Below are positions 8,233-17,473 of a stretch of 64,000 bases of DNA, piece after piece (the stretch's first letter is position 1; every line of letters begins with the position of its first letter). Made by a program: the position numbers and the translations under genes. This DNA is from Gammaproteobacteria bacterium HGW-Gammaproteobacteria-1 (GTDB lineage: Bacteria > Pseudomonadota > Gammaproteobacteria > Thiohalomonadales > Thiohalomonadaceae), in the NCBI GenBank assembly GCA_002840095.1, contig PGZL01000002.1:279872-343871 (forward strand), given 5' to 3'. The notes beneath the pieces were generated by a model that ran no database searches, was not told the origin of the DNA, and was given only the letters and a program-made list of their open reading frames with translations.

Positions 8233-8895
8233 TCAAAGTACGAAATGCCGCGCCTGCGGCGCATTCTGCAACGGCGGCAGCACGGTTTCGAACAGGCTTT
8301 CGTGCGACCATTCGTTTTCGCCCAGACGGGCGATCAGCAGCGCCTCCATGGCCGGCGCCTCGCCTACCACCACGAACAGGCGTCCGCCCACGTTGAGGCC
8401 CTGCTGCAAGTCCGGCGTCAGCATGGGCACCGAGCCGGTGACGGCAATGACATCATAGCTGCCGTGGCGCGGCCAGCCGGCGGCGGCGTCGCCTTCGTCC
8501 AGGGTGACGTTGCCCAGACCGCGGGCGGCCAGGGCGCGTTCCGCCGCCTGCTTCAGCTGCGGCACGATTTCCACGCTGTAGACATGGCGCGCCAGCTGCG
8601 CCAGCAGGGCGGTGACGTAGCCGCTGCCGGTGCCGATTTCCAGGACGCTTTCATCCGGTTCCACCGCCAGCGCCTGCAGCATGCGCGCCTCCAGCCGCGG
8701 CGGCATCATCATCTGCCCATGTCCCAGGGGGATCTCCATGTCGGTAAAGGCCAGGTTGCGGTATTGGGGCGGCACGAAGTCTTCGCGCGGCGTGCGCATG
8801 ATGAGGTCGAGCACCTGATCGTCCATCACCTCCCAGGGGCGGATCTGCTGCACGATCATGTTGTGACGGGCCTGTTCCAGATTCATGTCGACCAT
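8233..8895 (-). CDS. pcm: Protein-L-isoaspartate O-methyltransferase
   Basis: 220-residue class I SAM methyltransferase. The PCMT signature is complete: RPWEVMD at the N-terminus, PREDFVPPQYRNLAFTD, MMMPPRLEARMLQ, then motif I VLEIGTGSGYVTALLA and the post-motif YSVEIV. It repairs isoaspartyl residues in aged proteins, or may belong to the divergent pcm group that sits beside tolC in gammaproteobacteria. The start codon is ATG at 8895. A palindromic operator-like site lies about 40 bases upstream. Confidence 0.9.
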   Translation of the reverse strand: MVDMNLEQARHNMIVQQIRPWEVMDDQVLDLIMRTPREDFVPPQYRNLAFTDMEIPLGHGQMMMPPRLEARMLQALAVEPDESVLEIGTGSGYVTALLAQLARHVYSVEIVPQLKQAAERALAARGLGNVTLDEGDAAAGWPRHGSYDVIAVTGSVPMLTPDLQQGLNVGGRLFVVVGEAPAMEALLIARLGENEWSHESLFETVLPPLQNAPQARHFVL

Positions 8896-8932
8896 ACTGA
8901 CTCCTTCGCGTGGTGTAATTCCTGGATTTCGA

Positions 8933-8948
8933 CTGACCGATTGGTCAG
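8933..8948. promoter_or_regulatory. Operator-like palindrome upstream of pcm-tolC
   Basis: The sequence CTGACCGATTGGTCAG has 6-bp inverted arms around GATT. ACCNATNGGT-type sites are typical of TetR-family repressors that control efflux genes. It lies between the divergent pcm and thiC genes, 38 bases ahead of the pcm start. No tetR gene is present in the neighbourhood, so the regulator would be encoded elsewhere. Confidence 0.55.
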
Positions 8949-9045
8949 CCGAAGGTTACGCCTTTCACCTGTGGCGGACAAGCGGAGCGAGTGCTGAAAA
9001 CATTAAGTTTTATAGCGAATATATTAAGGAAGGCAAAGACTTACC

Positions 9046-9074
9046 TTGCAACTGGGACACCGATCCGATATTTT
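9046..9074 (+). promoter_or_regulatory. Sigma-70-type promoter for thiC
   Basis: TTGCAA (9046-9051), a 17-base spacer and TATTTT (9069-9074) form a good housekeeping promoter. The predicted start near 9081 coincides with the 5' edge of the TPP riboswitch, which supports both calls. Confidence 0.65.
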
Positions 9075-9082
9075 TAGCCCTT

Positions 9083-9161
9083 ACTGCTAGGGGTGCCCGA
9101 CTGCCGGGCTGAGACAGACCCTTGGAACCTGATCCGGGTCGTGCCGGCGTAGGGAAGCGGT
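9083..9161 (+). promoter_or_regulatory. TPP riboswitch (THI element)
   Basis: The conserved THI-box blocks appear in order: TAGGGGTGCCCG, GGGCTGAGACAGACCC, TTGGAACCTGATCCGGGT and TGCCGGCGTAGGGAAG. The terminal helix can form between ACTGCT (9083) and AGCGGT (to 9161). It binds thiamin pyrophosphate and in proteobacteria usually masks translation start or triggers termination. It sits 53 bases before the thiC ATG. The short spacing without an obvious T-run suggests translational control. Confidence 0.95.
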
Positions 9162-9181
9162 GCGCCTGCGCTCCTTCCTGA

Positions 9182-11071
<1,890 letters not shown>

Positions 11072-11169
11072 CGCCGCCGCCCCGGCTGCGGTTGCGCGGG
11101 CAACCGTTGCCGGGGGGCTTGAACTACAGGGCGGGATTGGCGCGCCGCCGTGCCGGCGCGGCTTGAATC

Positions 11170-11571
11170 TTATTCGCTGTCGTCTTCGTCGTCGCCGCCG
11201 GCGTCATCGACGAAGGCTTCTTCTTCGTAGTCGTCGCCGCCGAAATCGGTGGCCATGGCGGCGGTTTTGGCGGCGGCGGCGGGACGGCCCTTCTCGGGGA
11301 CGCTGGCGACCTTGGCGCCGCGCGGGGTGAAGCCGTTGCGTGCCTTGCGGTAGGCGTTCTTCAACTCCCCTTCCAGTTCCTGCTCCTTGCCCTTCAGTTC
11401 GCGCAACTTGGGTTCGACGATGGCGCGCTTGTATTCGATGATCTCGCCGCGCTGCAGGTTGAAGAGGTAGACGGTGGTGGGGTCGCCGGTGTTGAGGCGG
11501 TTGTCCATGGCCACGGCGGAGCTGCGCTCGCCGGCTTCGAGGTAGCCGTACCACAGGGTGTTGTCGGACAT
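11170..11571 (-). CDS. Conserved hypothetical protein with acidic tail
   Basis: 133 residues beginning MSDNTLWYGYLEAGERSS. The first half (LNTGDPTTVYLFNLQRGEIIEYKR) looks globular; a helical charged stretch follows (EPKLRELKGKEQELEGEL), and the C-terminal 30 residues are very acidic (DDYEEEAFVDDAGGDDEDD). No catalytic motif is visible and I do not recognise a function. It is transcribed toward thiC's 3' end, with GC-rich hairpin sequence in the roughly 100-base convergent gap. The codon pattern is like its neighbours. Confidence 0.7.
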   Translation of the reverse strand: MSDNTLWYGYLEAGERSSAVAMDNRLNTGDPTTVYLFNLQRGEIIEYKRAIVEPKLRELKGKEQELEGELKNAYRKARNGFTPRGAKVASVPEKGRPAAAAKTAAMATDFGGDDYEEEAFVDDAGGDDEDDSE

Positions 11572-11659
11572 TTGGTCTCTCGCGCTGGGTTCGAAATGTG
11601 AATGTCGCGCATTTTCGGCAAAGCCGCGGCGCTGTCAATAGGCTGGGGGGCCGGCAGCG

Positions 11660-12328
11660 CTATTTTTCGAACACCAGCCCGTCCGGCACGGCGCCCAGCT
11701 CGATCAGCGCCGCCGTGATGGAATTGACGAAGGGCGGCGGGCCGCAGACGTAGAAATGCCGGCTGAAGTCGTCGATCTGGCGGCGCAGGAAGTCGATGTC
11801 GATGCGGCCGCCGCCGCGGCAGTTGCAGTCGGTTTCGCGGGTGCACAGCAGCAGACAGCGTTCCCCCAGGTAGTGGTGCAGTTCCTGGCCGCAAATGATG
11901 TCGGCGGGGGTCTTGTTGCTGAAAATCAGGCTGTGCCCTTCCAGCTTACCCTCGGCCGCGAGCATACGCAGGATGGCCATGAACGGGGTGATGCCGGCGC
12001 CGGCGGCGATGAATGTGCCCGGCCCCTGGTAGTGGATGGCGCCGAAGGGCTCCGACATCAGCACCCTGGCGCCCGGCTTGAGGGCGTGCAGTTTTTCGGT
12101 CACGCCGTGGTGCTCCGGGTACCCCTTGATGGTGAATTCCAGCACCCCGTCCCCGGCCAGGGAGGTGGGGGTGAAGGGATGGCCCTGGCTGCGCCATTGC
12201 GGTTCGTCGATGGCCAGCTCCACGCCCTGGCCGGGGACGAAGTCGAAGCCGTCCGGACGCGTGAAGATGAAGCGCTTGACGTCGTGGGTGACGAACTCGC
12301 TCAGCAGCAGGGTGACCGTGTGCTCCAT
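11660..12328 (-). CDS. FAD/NAD(P)-binding ferredoxin reductase-like oxidoreductase
   Basis: 222-residue flavoprotein reductase of the ferredoxin-NADP+ reductase superfamily. It has the FAD-binding PGQGVELAIDE and HPFTPTS segments in place of the usual RxYS, the nucleotide-binding GAGITPFMAILR, and the C-terminal YVCGPPPFVNSI signature. There is no fused iron-sulfur or globin domain, though C-x-C (TDCNCRGG) lies at about residue 168. It may pass electrons from NAD(P)H to a separate partner. It is followed closely by no same-strand gene and preceded 8 bases away by a small membrane protein gene, likely an operon. Confidence 0.85.
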   Translation of the reverse strand: MEHTVTLLLSEFVTHDVKRFIFTRPDGFDFVPGQGVELAIDEPQWRSQGHPFTPTSLAGDGVLEFTIKGYPEHHGVTEKLHALKPGARVLMSEPFGAIHYQGPGTFIAAGAGITPFMAILRMLAAEGKLEGHSLIFSNKTPADIICGQELHHYLGERCLLLCTRETDCNCRGGGRIDIDFLRRQIDDFSRHFYVCGPPPFVNSITAALIELGAVPDGLVFEK

Positions 12329-12336
12329 GGTCCGGC

Positions 12337-12846
12337 CTATAGCCCGAAGGCACCCATGGTCCAGCTGGCGCCGCCCGGTACCGCTTCCGGATAGCGGCGG
12401 TGGATGTAATCCTCCACCTTTTTGACCCCGGCGGACGGCACGTCCACCATCACCAGCACCTCGCCGTGCGCCAGGGCGTCGCGGAACTCATCCAGGTGGA
12501 CGTGGGGGATGCGGTAGGTGAACAGGAAACCGGCGACGAAGGTTGTGCCCATGACCACCAGGGCCGCCAGGGCCCAGCCGGCCGACTCCATGACGATGGC
12601 GGCAATCAGCACCAGCAGGGCCACGCCGAACAGCAGCAGGTTGCCGTTCCACAGCAGCGATTCGATGCGTGCGGCGGAGTCGTGCTGCTGCCGCCCGGTG
12701 GGATGGGGCAGGCGGGACATGCGGCCCTCGCGCTGGGCGATGGCGTGGATATGGCGGGCGTCGACGCCGGTACCGTCCAGCAGGGTGTCCACCGCATGAC
12801 GGGCGTGCACCGCGTCGGGAAACAGGAAATAGAGACGTCTGTTCAT
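12337..12846 (-). CDS. Two-TM membrane protein, function unknown
   Basis: 169-residue protein starting MNRRLYFLFPDAVHARHAVD after a GGGAGG ribosome site. The N-terminal 60 residues look like a ferredoxin-fold regulatory segment (VDTLLDGTGVDARHIHAIAQ). Two transmembrane helices follow at about residues 72-90 and 93-113 (LLLFGVALLVLIAAIVM and ALAALVVMGTTFVAGFL), then a soluble tail with HVHLDEFRDALAHGEVLVMVDV. This layout resembles proteins that sense or bind small ligands at the inner membrane, but no named family is certain. It is 8 bases upstream of the oxidoreductase gene on the same strand. Confidence 0.75.
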   Translation of the reverse strand: MNRRLYFLFPDAVHARHAVDTLLDGTGVDARHIHAIAQREGRMSRLPHPTGRQQHDSAARIESLLWNGNLLLFGVALLVLIAAIVMESAGWALAALVVMGTTFVAGFLFTYRIPHVHLDEFRDALAHGEVLVMVDVPSAGVKKVEDYIHRRYPEAVPGGASWTMGAFGL

Positions 12847-13002
12847 GGCAGCCTCCCGGCGCGCGTGGCGCCCTTGGGCCAAGGGATACCTAAGCTATAG
12901 GAATGTCGAGAGGAATAGTCAAGTTTGTGCGGTGCTAGAATGCCGGCGCCAACGACAGGCCTGTCCCGCACCGCGGGAAAGGTGGAGAGAGAGGATTTTT
13001 TG

Positions 13003-13713
13003 ATGAGTGGTGCGGCCGGTATGCGACTGGATCGCTATGTCAGCCAGGCGGCGGGACTGTCGCGGGCGGCCGTGCGCACGCTGCTGCGGCGCGGCGCGGT
13101 CAGCGTCGACGGTATCGTGGTCAAGTCGGCCGACCTGCATGTGCCGGCCGGCGGCCGGGTCGAGCTGGAAGGGGCGGTGCTCGCCCTGCCGGGACTGCGC
13201 TATTTCATGCTCAACAAGCCGCTGGACGTGGTGTGTTCCACCAGTGACGGCGGCCACCTCACCGTGCTGGGCCTGCTGGACGAGCCGCGGCGCGAACTGC
13301 TGCACCCGGTGGGGCGCCTGGACCGCGACACCACCGGCCTGGTGCTGCTCACCGACGACGGCCAGTGGTCGCACGGCATTACCGCCCCGCGCCGCCACCG
13401 CGACAAGGTCTATTGCGCCACCCTGGCCGAAGCCCTGGCGGCGTCGGCGGTGGAGCGCTTCGCCGCCGGCCTGATGCTCAAGGGCGAGGACAGGGCGACG
13501 CTGCCGGCGCGGCTGGAGATCCTTGCACCCACCGTGGCGCGCGTCACGGTGCAGGAGGGGCGCTATCACCAGGTCAAGCGCATGTTCGCCGCCCTGGGCA
13601 ACCACGTGACCGCCCTGCACCGCGAGGCCATCGGCGGCGTCGTCCTCGACCCGGCGCTGGCGCCGGGAGAATACCGCGCCCTGCGCGAGGATGAAGTGGA
13701 GGCGCTGCGATGA
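13003..13713 (+). CDS. rsuA: 16S rRNA pseudouridine synthase (RsuA/RluB family)
   Basis: 236-residue enzyme with an N-terminal S4 RNA-binding domain (RLDRYVSQAAGLSRAAVRTL) and the RsuA catalytic motif GRLDRDTTGLVLLTDDG, whose Asp attacks the target uridine. The C-terminal GRYHQVKRMFAALGNHV block matches RsuA, which makes pseudouridine 516 in 16S rRNA; a related 23S target is possible. I started at 13003 behind GGAGAGAGAGGA; a second ATG lies at 13021. Its stop overlaps the next start as ATGA, coupling it to the RsmC-like methyltransferase, an rRNA-modification pair. Confidence 0.9.
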   Translation: MSGAAGMRLDRYVSQAAGLSRAAVRTLLRRGAVSVDGIVVKSADLHVPAGGRVELEGAVLALPGLRYFMLNKPLDVVCSTSDGGHLTVLGLLDEPRRELLHPVGRLDRDTTGLVLLTDDGQWSHGITAPRRHRDKVYCATLAEALAASAVERFAAGLMLKGEDRATLPARLEILAPTVARVTVQEGRYHQVKRMFAALGNHVTALHREAIGGVVLDPALAPGEYRALREDEVEALR

Positions 13714-14735
13714 GCCAGGACGGTGCGCTGGCCCTGCTGTTTCCCCTGGTCCATGCCCAGCGGGCGCCGGCGCTGTGGGTGCTGGGCGAGCACGGCGGCG
13801 GCGCCGGCATGCCGCTGCCCAACACGGCGGTGGCGGTGCTGTCCAACCGCGTCGACGTCAGCGACGGGATGCGTGCGGCGGGCTGGGCGGCCCGGTTTTC
13901 CGACTTCGATTTCGCCCCCTGGCCCGCCGCCAGCCTGGACGCCGTGTTTTTTCGCCTGGCCAAGGAAAAGCCGGTGGTCCACCACGTCATCAATGCCGCC
14001 GCCGAGCTGCTGGCCCCCGGTGGCAGGCTGCTGCTGTCCGGCGCCAAGCAGCAGGGCATCAAGACCTACGCCCGCAATGCGGCGGCGCGGCTGGGCGGTA
14101 CGCTCGAACTCAAAAAGCTGGGCCACCAGTATCTGGCGGTGGTGCAGCGCGGTGCGGCCGTCGGCGCGGCGCTGGAGGAGCGCGATTACTCCCGGCTGCG
14201 TCCCGCGATAGAAGACGGTTCCCTGCACTATCTCACCAAGCCGGGGCTGTACGGCTGGGACCAGGTGGACGCGGGCAGCGCCCTGCTGGTGGCGCATCTG
14301 CCGTCGTGCACGCCGGCCCGTGTCTGCGACCTCGGCTGCGGCTACGGTTACCTGTCGGTGCAGGCCTGGCTGAAGCTGCGGCCGCAACAGGTGGTGGCCT
14401 GCGACAACAATGCCGCCGCGGTACTGGCCTGCCGTGCCAATTTTGCCGCCCACGGTATCGCGGGCGAGGTGCTGGCCGCCGACTGTGGCGACGGTATCGG
14501 GGACGCGTTCGATCTGGTGCTGTGCAATCCGCCCTTCCACCAGGGCTTCGGTGTCGAGCACGATCTGACGGAGCGCTTCGTGGCCGCGGCGCGCCGCCTC
14601 ACCGCCAGGGGCGGCCAGGCGGTGTTCGTAACCAATGCCTTCCTGCCCATCGAGAAGGTGGCGCGACGGCATTATGCCCGCGTCGTCACCCTGGCCGACG
14701 ACGGCCGCTTCCGGGTGACGCAACTGCTGCCGTGA
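13710..14735 (+). CDS. rsmC: 16S rRNA guanine-N2 methyltransferase, RsmC/RlmG family
   Basis: 341-residue protein with the duplicated methyltransferase architecture of RsmC: a SAM-less N-terminal domain (residues 1-170, including AKEKPVVHHVINAAAELLAPGG) and an active C-terminal Rossmann domain with motif I VCDLGCGYGYLS and the NPPF catalytic tetrapeptide (LVLCNPPFHQGFG), used for exocyclic amine methylation of guanine. RsmC acts on G1207 of 16S rRNA; RlmG is the alternative. It overlaps the pseudouridine synthase by four bases. A perfect 22-bp palindrome follows 16 bases after the stop and may end the transcript. Confidence 0.9.
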   Translation: MSQDGALALLFPLVHAQRAPALWVLGEHGGGAGMPLPNTAVAVLSNRVDVSDGMRAAGWAARFSDFDFAPWPAASLDAVFFRLAKEKPVVHHVINAAAELLAPGGRLLLSGAKQQGIKTYARNAAARLGGTLELKKLGHQYLAVVQRGAAVGAALEERDYSRLRPAIEDGSLHYLTKPGLYGWDQVDAGSALLVAHLPSCTPARVCDLGCGYGYLSVQAWLKLRPQQVVACDNNAAAVLACRANFAAHGIAGEVLAADCGDGIGDAFDLVLCNPPFHQGFGVEHDLTERFVAAARRLTARGGQAVFVTNAFLPIEKVARRHYARVVTLADDGRFRVTQLLP

Positions 14736-14751
14736 TGCCACCACACGGTGG

Positions 14752-14824
14752 GTAGGAGCGAATCGTATTCGCGACCTTTCGGGCACCGCCCGAACGCCGC
14801 TTCGCGAATACGATTCGCTCCTAC
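14752..14824. repeat. REP-like perfect palindrome (22-bp arms)
   Basis: GTAGGAGCGAATCGTATTCG opens the left arm and its exact complement closes the element at 14803-14824; between them is a second hairpin, TTCGGGC-ACC-GCCCGAA. The arm resembles the GTGGGAGC...-type REP sequences of gammaproteobacteria, and a related GTGGGAGCCCGATTTATCGG occurs inside the repeat at 36.9 kb. It lies between the convergent rsmC and csp genes. Confidence 0.8.
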
Positions 14825-14841
14825 AGTATTTTTATACCCCC

Positions 14842-14877
14842 GAAAACGAAGAACCCCGCCAGGGGCGGGGTTCTTCG
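14842..14877 (-). terminator. Rho-independent terminator of the cold-shock gene
   Basis: Thirteen-base arms CGAAGAACCCCGC / GCGGGGTTCTTCG enclose CAGGG. On the minus strand the stem is followed by GTTTTCG, and the site lies 25 bases after the cold-shock stop codon. Confidence 0.75.
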
Positions 14878-14901
14878 GTCAGAACGTGAAACGGTTCTGG
14901 C

Positions 14902-15105
14902 TTACTGGGCGACGACGTTGCTCGCCTGCGGACCCTTGGGGCCGTTCTGCAGGTCGAAGGAGACCTTCTGGCCTTCGGCCAGGGTCTTGAAGCCGGAGCC
15001 AGAGATGGCGGAGAAGTGGACGAACACGTCCGCGCCGCCGTTATCCTGGGTGATGAAGCCGAAACCCTTGGACTCGTTGAACCATTTCACAGTGCCGGTA
15101 GCCAT
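14902..15105 (-). CDS. Cold-shock domain protein (CspA family)
   Basis: 67-residue single cold-shock domain, the normal size. The protein has both nucleic-acid binding motifs, GFGFI (RNP1, in [12 protein letters not shown]) and VFVHFSAI (RNP2), on a KWFNESKG start. It is an RNA/ssDNA chaperone of the cytosol; no cold-induction can be deduced from the coding part. It has a leader of about 118 nt from a well-formed promoter, as is usual for csp genes, and its own terminator. Confidence 0.96.
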   Translation of the reverse strand: MATGTVKWFNESKGFGFITQDNGGADVFVHFSAISGSGFKTLAEGQKVSFDLQNGPKGPQASNVVAQ

Positions 15106-15585
15106 TACTCTTTACCTCAAAAACAATTAATTAGGGTGGTGCGTGCAGGTCATGAAATGAGGGTGTTCGGGAGGTATCACAGAGGAGAACGACCTAAACT
15201 ACCACTGCCACAATCTGCAGCTGCGCAGCACTATACCCCCTTCTTTCCGCGAACGGCAAGAAATTCTTGAGGCAACTTCATGGAAACATTGGGGAAGGTG
15301 GGGCGAGTGTGTTAGCCTGTCGCGACAGTTTGCGCGGGGCCCATTATTCTTCATGTCCGCGCACTCCTTCGGGGCGAAGTCTGCCCCGCCCACTGCCGTC
15401 ATGGCTGTTGCGGCAGGTGCCCGCATAGGTTCCACCGCTAACCATTTGATTATAAAGACAGGGGCTCTGGTGCTTAGCGGCCGGAGCGCTCCCGCCGTGA
15501 CGTTCCCTCTGTCCCGGATTTTTCGCGGACTACAGCCGCTCGCCGAGCCGTGGCCCGTGTGCACCACTTAACCTGGAGGCTACCC
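15106..15585. other. 480-base gene-free stretch between csp and RRM genes
   Basis: It holds the csp leader and promoter on the left and the upstream region of the divergent RRM gene on the right. At 15317-15328 there is a perfect 12-bp palindrome, CTGTCGCGACAG, of unknown role. TATAAA at about 15451 could serve as a -10 for the RRM gene. No convincing open frame is present. Confidence 0.5.
15230..15259 (-). promoter_or_regulatory. Sigma-70-type promoter of the cold-shock gene
   Basis: On the minus strand TTGCCG (15259-15254), an 18-base spacer and TATAGT (15235-15230) make a strong promoter. Initiation near 15223 would give an untranslated leader of about 118 nt before the csp ATG. Confidence 0.6.
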
Positions 15586-15861
15586 ATGAAAACGATGTTT
15601 GTCGGCAATCTCGCCCCGGAAACCCGTGAGGACGACGTGCGCGAACTGTTCTCCCAGTTCGGCACGGTGCGCGGTATCAAGATTGCTATGGATGTGTTCA
15701 GCGGCAACTGCCGCGGCTTCGCCCTGGTCGACATGGAAGGACACGAAACCCGCGCCGCCATCGCCGGCCTGAACGGCACCCAGTACAAGGGCAAGGCGCT
15801 CAAGGTGACCGAAGAGCAGCCCAAGACCAAGGGTCGCGGCGGCAAGGGCGGCCGCCGCTGA
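15586..15861 (+). CDS. RRM-type RNA-binding protein
   Basis: 91-residue protein made of one RNA recognition motif followed by a short basic glycine tail (KTKGRGGKGGRR). RNP2 is MFVGNLA at residue 4, and RNP1 is CRGFALVDM at about residue 44, where the phenylalanine is one of the expected base-stacking aromatics. The size and layout match the small RRM proteins of cyanobacteria and proteobacteria, which bind RNA and are often cold-responsive. It is divergent from the cold-shock gene. The ATG at 15586 follows a TGGAGG site. A terminator hairpin begins 12 bases after the stop. Confidence 0.92.
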   Translation: MKTMFVGNLAPETREDDVRELFSQFGTVRGIKIAMDVFSGNCRGFALVDMEGHETRAAIAGLNGTQYKGKALKVTEEQPKTKGRGGKGGRR

Positions 15862-15868
15862 TCCCGCC

Positions 15869-16258
15869 TCAGTCGGCGTTTCCGTCCGGAAACGCCGATG
15901 CTGTTTTTCCTTCCCCTTCCAGCACCGCCAGAAATCTTTCCCGCGCCGTTGCCAGTGCCTGATGCGCCTGGGCCATGGCCTCCGCCGTGCCGTCCGACCG
16001 TTCCAGCCAATAGAGGCTGCTGCGGTGGTAATCCTCGAATGCCCGCCCGATGGCCTGGATGTCCGGTACCTGCCGCGTGGCCGCGGGCGGCGGCGCGGCG
16101 GTGCCGTCCGCCAGGACGCTGACCGGCGTGGAGCGCGGCACCATGCGCTGGGTACCGCTTTCGGTGCTGCGCGCCAGCAGGGGATTGAGCTTTTCGAAGG
16201 TCTCCCCCTGCCACTGGAAGCGCTGTCCCGGGCGGAGCTGGTGAAATTTCATTTCCAT
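15869..16258 (-). CDS. Conserved hypothetical protein
   Basis: 129 residues beginning MEMKFHQLRPGQRFQWQGETFEKLNP, a beta-rich opening seen in small bacterial proteins of unknown role, then a proline/alanine linker (GTAAPPPAATRQVP) and a helical half (AFEDYHRSSLYWLERSDGTAEAMAQA). No catalytic residues are apparent. Its last codons lie inside the terminator hairpin of the convergent RRM gene. An ATG two codons later (16252) is an alternative start. I do not recognise the function. Confidence 0.65.
   Translation of the reverse strand: MEMKFHQLRPGQRFQWQGETFEKLNPLLARSTESGTQRMVPRSTPVSVLADGTAAPPPAATRQVPDIQAIGRAFEDYHRSSLYWLERSDGTAEAMAQAHQALATARERFLAVLEGEGKTASAFPDGNAD
15873..15908 (+). terminator. 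Rho-independent terminator of the RRM gene
   Basis: TCGGCGTTTCCG and CGGAAACGCCGA form 12-bp arms (15873-15898) followed by a T-rich tail ending in TTTTT. The hairpin overlaps the coding 3' end of the opposing hypothetical gene. Confidence 0.7.
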
Positions 16259-16325
16259 GGTGTTTTCCGTGCGGTGCGGTGAGCGGGTTGTGGCGGTATG
16301 CTGTGCCCAGTTCGGAGGATTAGGC

Positions 16326-17174
16326 ATGGACAGGATGCGAATCAAACTGGCGGTCACCCTGACCGTCCTGCTGCTGCTGGCCGTCGCGGCGAGCGGCCTG
16401 GCCGATCGGGCAGGCTACGAGTATACCGAGCGCGGCTTCAAGCGGGCACTGGTGACCTTCGCCGTGGCGCGCGGCCTGAATGCCGTGATCTCCGTCGCCC
16501 AGGGCACGGAGATCGCCCTGGAACCGGCAGGCGTAGGCGTCAATTTCACCCCCGGCCAGGTGCTCGACCCGGTCAATGATCTGGTGGAGCAGTTTTCCAC
16601 GGTGATGCTGGCCAGTGCCACCGTGCTCGGCCTGCAGCGCCTGTTGCTGGAGCTGTTCGCCTCGAACGGATACACGGCATTTCTGGGCGTGGTCTGGCTG
16701 GGCGCCCTGCTGTTGCTCTGGCTGCCGCGGGCCGCGGAGTGGCGCACCCTGCTGCTGCGTACGGCGGTGGTGCTGCTGGTGCTGCGGTTCTCCGTGCCGC
16801 TGCTGGCCCTGACCGGGGAGCTGTTTTACGACGCCTTTCTGGAGGACCGCTATGCCGCCTCGTCGCAGCGCATCGTGCAGGTCACGGTGGACATCGGGCA
16901 AATCAACGAGGGCGCGGAACAGGCGGCGCCGGCGGCGGAGGACGTCGGCCTGGTGGAGCGGGCACGGCGTCTCTACCAGTCGGCGGTGTCCGCCGTGGAC
17001 GTGGGCAACTATCTGCAACGTTACGAGCGGGCCGCCGCCAATGTGAGCGAGCAGGTGGTGAATCTGATCGTGGTGTTTCTGGTGCAGACGGTGCTGCTGC
17101 CGTTGCTGTTTCTCTGGGGGTTGTGGCACGGCCTGCGTCGTCTGTGGCGCCTGCCCGGTGGAGAGGTCCGCTAA
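16326..17174 (+). CDS. Inner-membrane protein of unknown function
   Basis: 282-residue protein. Residues 6-24 form a first hydrophobic helix (LAVTLTVLLLLAVAASGLA), followed by a roughly 90-residue domain (YTERGFKRALVTFAVARGLNA), two hydrophobic hairpins at about 120-162 (LGVVWLGALLLLWLP and TLLLRTAVVLLVLRFSVPLL) and a last helix near 250-272 (VVFLVQTVLLPLLFLWGL). A soluble segment between them (INEGAEQAAPAAEDVGLVERA) is probably periplasmic. The pattern is that of a conserved unknown membrane protein of gammaproteobacteria. The ATG at 16326 follows GGAGGAT. Confidence 0.7.
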   Translation: MDRMRIKLAVTLTVLLLLAVAASGLADRAGYEYTERGFKRALVTFAVARGLNAVISVAQGTEIALEPAGVGVNFTPGQVLDPVNDLVEQFSTVMLASATVLGLQRLLLELFASNGYTAFLGVVWLGALLLLWLPRAAEWRTLLLRTAVVLLVLRFSVPLLALTGELFYDAFLEDRYAASSQRIVQVTVDIGQINEGAEQAAPAAEDVGLVERARRLYQSAVSAVDVGNYLQRYERAAANVSEQVVNLIVVFLVQTVLLPLLFLWGLWHGLRRLWRLPGGEVR

Positions 17175-17213
17175 CCCCCTTCCAGGCCGGGTGTATGTCA
17201 AATTTGGCATTGT

Positions 17214-17323
17214 GTCATGGGGCGTATGACGAATGTGGCGGTAAGATGCCGCCGCCCGGTCCCCAGACTCCTCCTGCCGTGTCGGCGCTTCTTCCGTAAG
17301 AACAACATGTTATGTGTGTTCTT
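17214..17323. promoter_or_regulatory. Candidate activator sites upstream of the small-RNA promoter
   Basis: Two inverted repeats lie in the gene-free region: GTCAT-N7-ATGAC at 17214-17230 and AAGAACAACAT...ATGTGTGTTCTT with matching outer arms AAGAAC/GTTCTT at 17298-17323. They are centred about 145 and 56 bases ahead of the inferred start, positions that could serve an enhancer-binding protein. This is inference from symmetry and spacing alone. Confidence 0.35.
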
Positions 17324-17340
17324 GGCGGTCACCCCGAAGT

Positions 17341-17356
17341 TGGTACGGTGTGTGCA
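17341..17356 (+). promoter_or_regulatory. Sigma-54-type (-24/-12) promoter
   Basis: TGGTACGGTGTGTGCA matches the RpoN consensus TGGCACG-N4-TTGCA at all but two positions, with the invariant GG (17342-17343) and GC (17354-17355) separated by exactly 10 bases. The predicted start is about 17367. No sigma-70 -35 element stands at a proper distance from the neighbouring TATAAC. Confidence 0.55.
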
Positions 17357-17366
17357 ATATATAACA

Positions 17367-17473
17367 TCGTAATGACTCCTCCAGGGGATGACAGGCGTGT
17401 GGTGGGACCTCCTGTGGTTTTAGTTATGTCATCCCCTATTTTCTAAGCCCAGGGCCTCCTGGGCTTTTTTTTT
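17367..17473 (+). ncRNA. Candidate small RNA with three anti-Shine-Dalgarno motifs
   Basis: A non-coding transcript of about 105 nt is predicted. It has a single-stranded ACTCCTCC near the 5' end, an 11-bp stem AGGGGATGACA / TGTCATCCCCT (17383-17393 with 17427-17437) whose interior carries ACCTCCTG, and an intrinsic terminator AGCCCAGG-GCCT-CCTGGGCT followed by nine T (17446-17473) whose loop again exposes CCTCC. Repeated CCUCC motifs are characteristic of trans-acting RNAs that block ribosome binding sites. It sits in a 510-base gene-free stretch upstream of recQ behind a sigma-54-like promoter. No known family is recognised. Confidence 0.6.
17446..17473 (+). terminator. Strong intrinsic terminator
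   Basis: Eight-bp arms AGCCCAGG/CCTGGGCT with a 4-nt loop, followed by TTTTTTTTT. It ends the putative small RNA and insulates recQ, which starts 210 bases further on. Between 17474 and 17684 I see no gene. Confidence 0.85.

Noticed and set aside
6817-8997. 726-codon frame on the plus strand
   Set aside because: It is antisense to tolC and pcm, has no ribosome site and reads as low-complexity Gly/His/Arg sequence, as expected for high-GC shadow frames.
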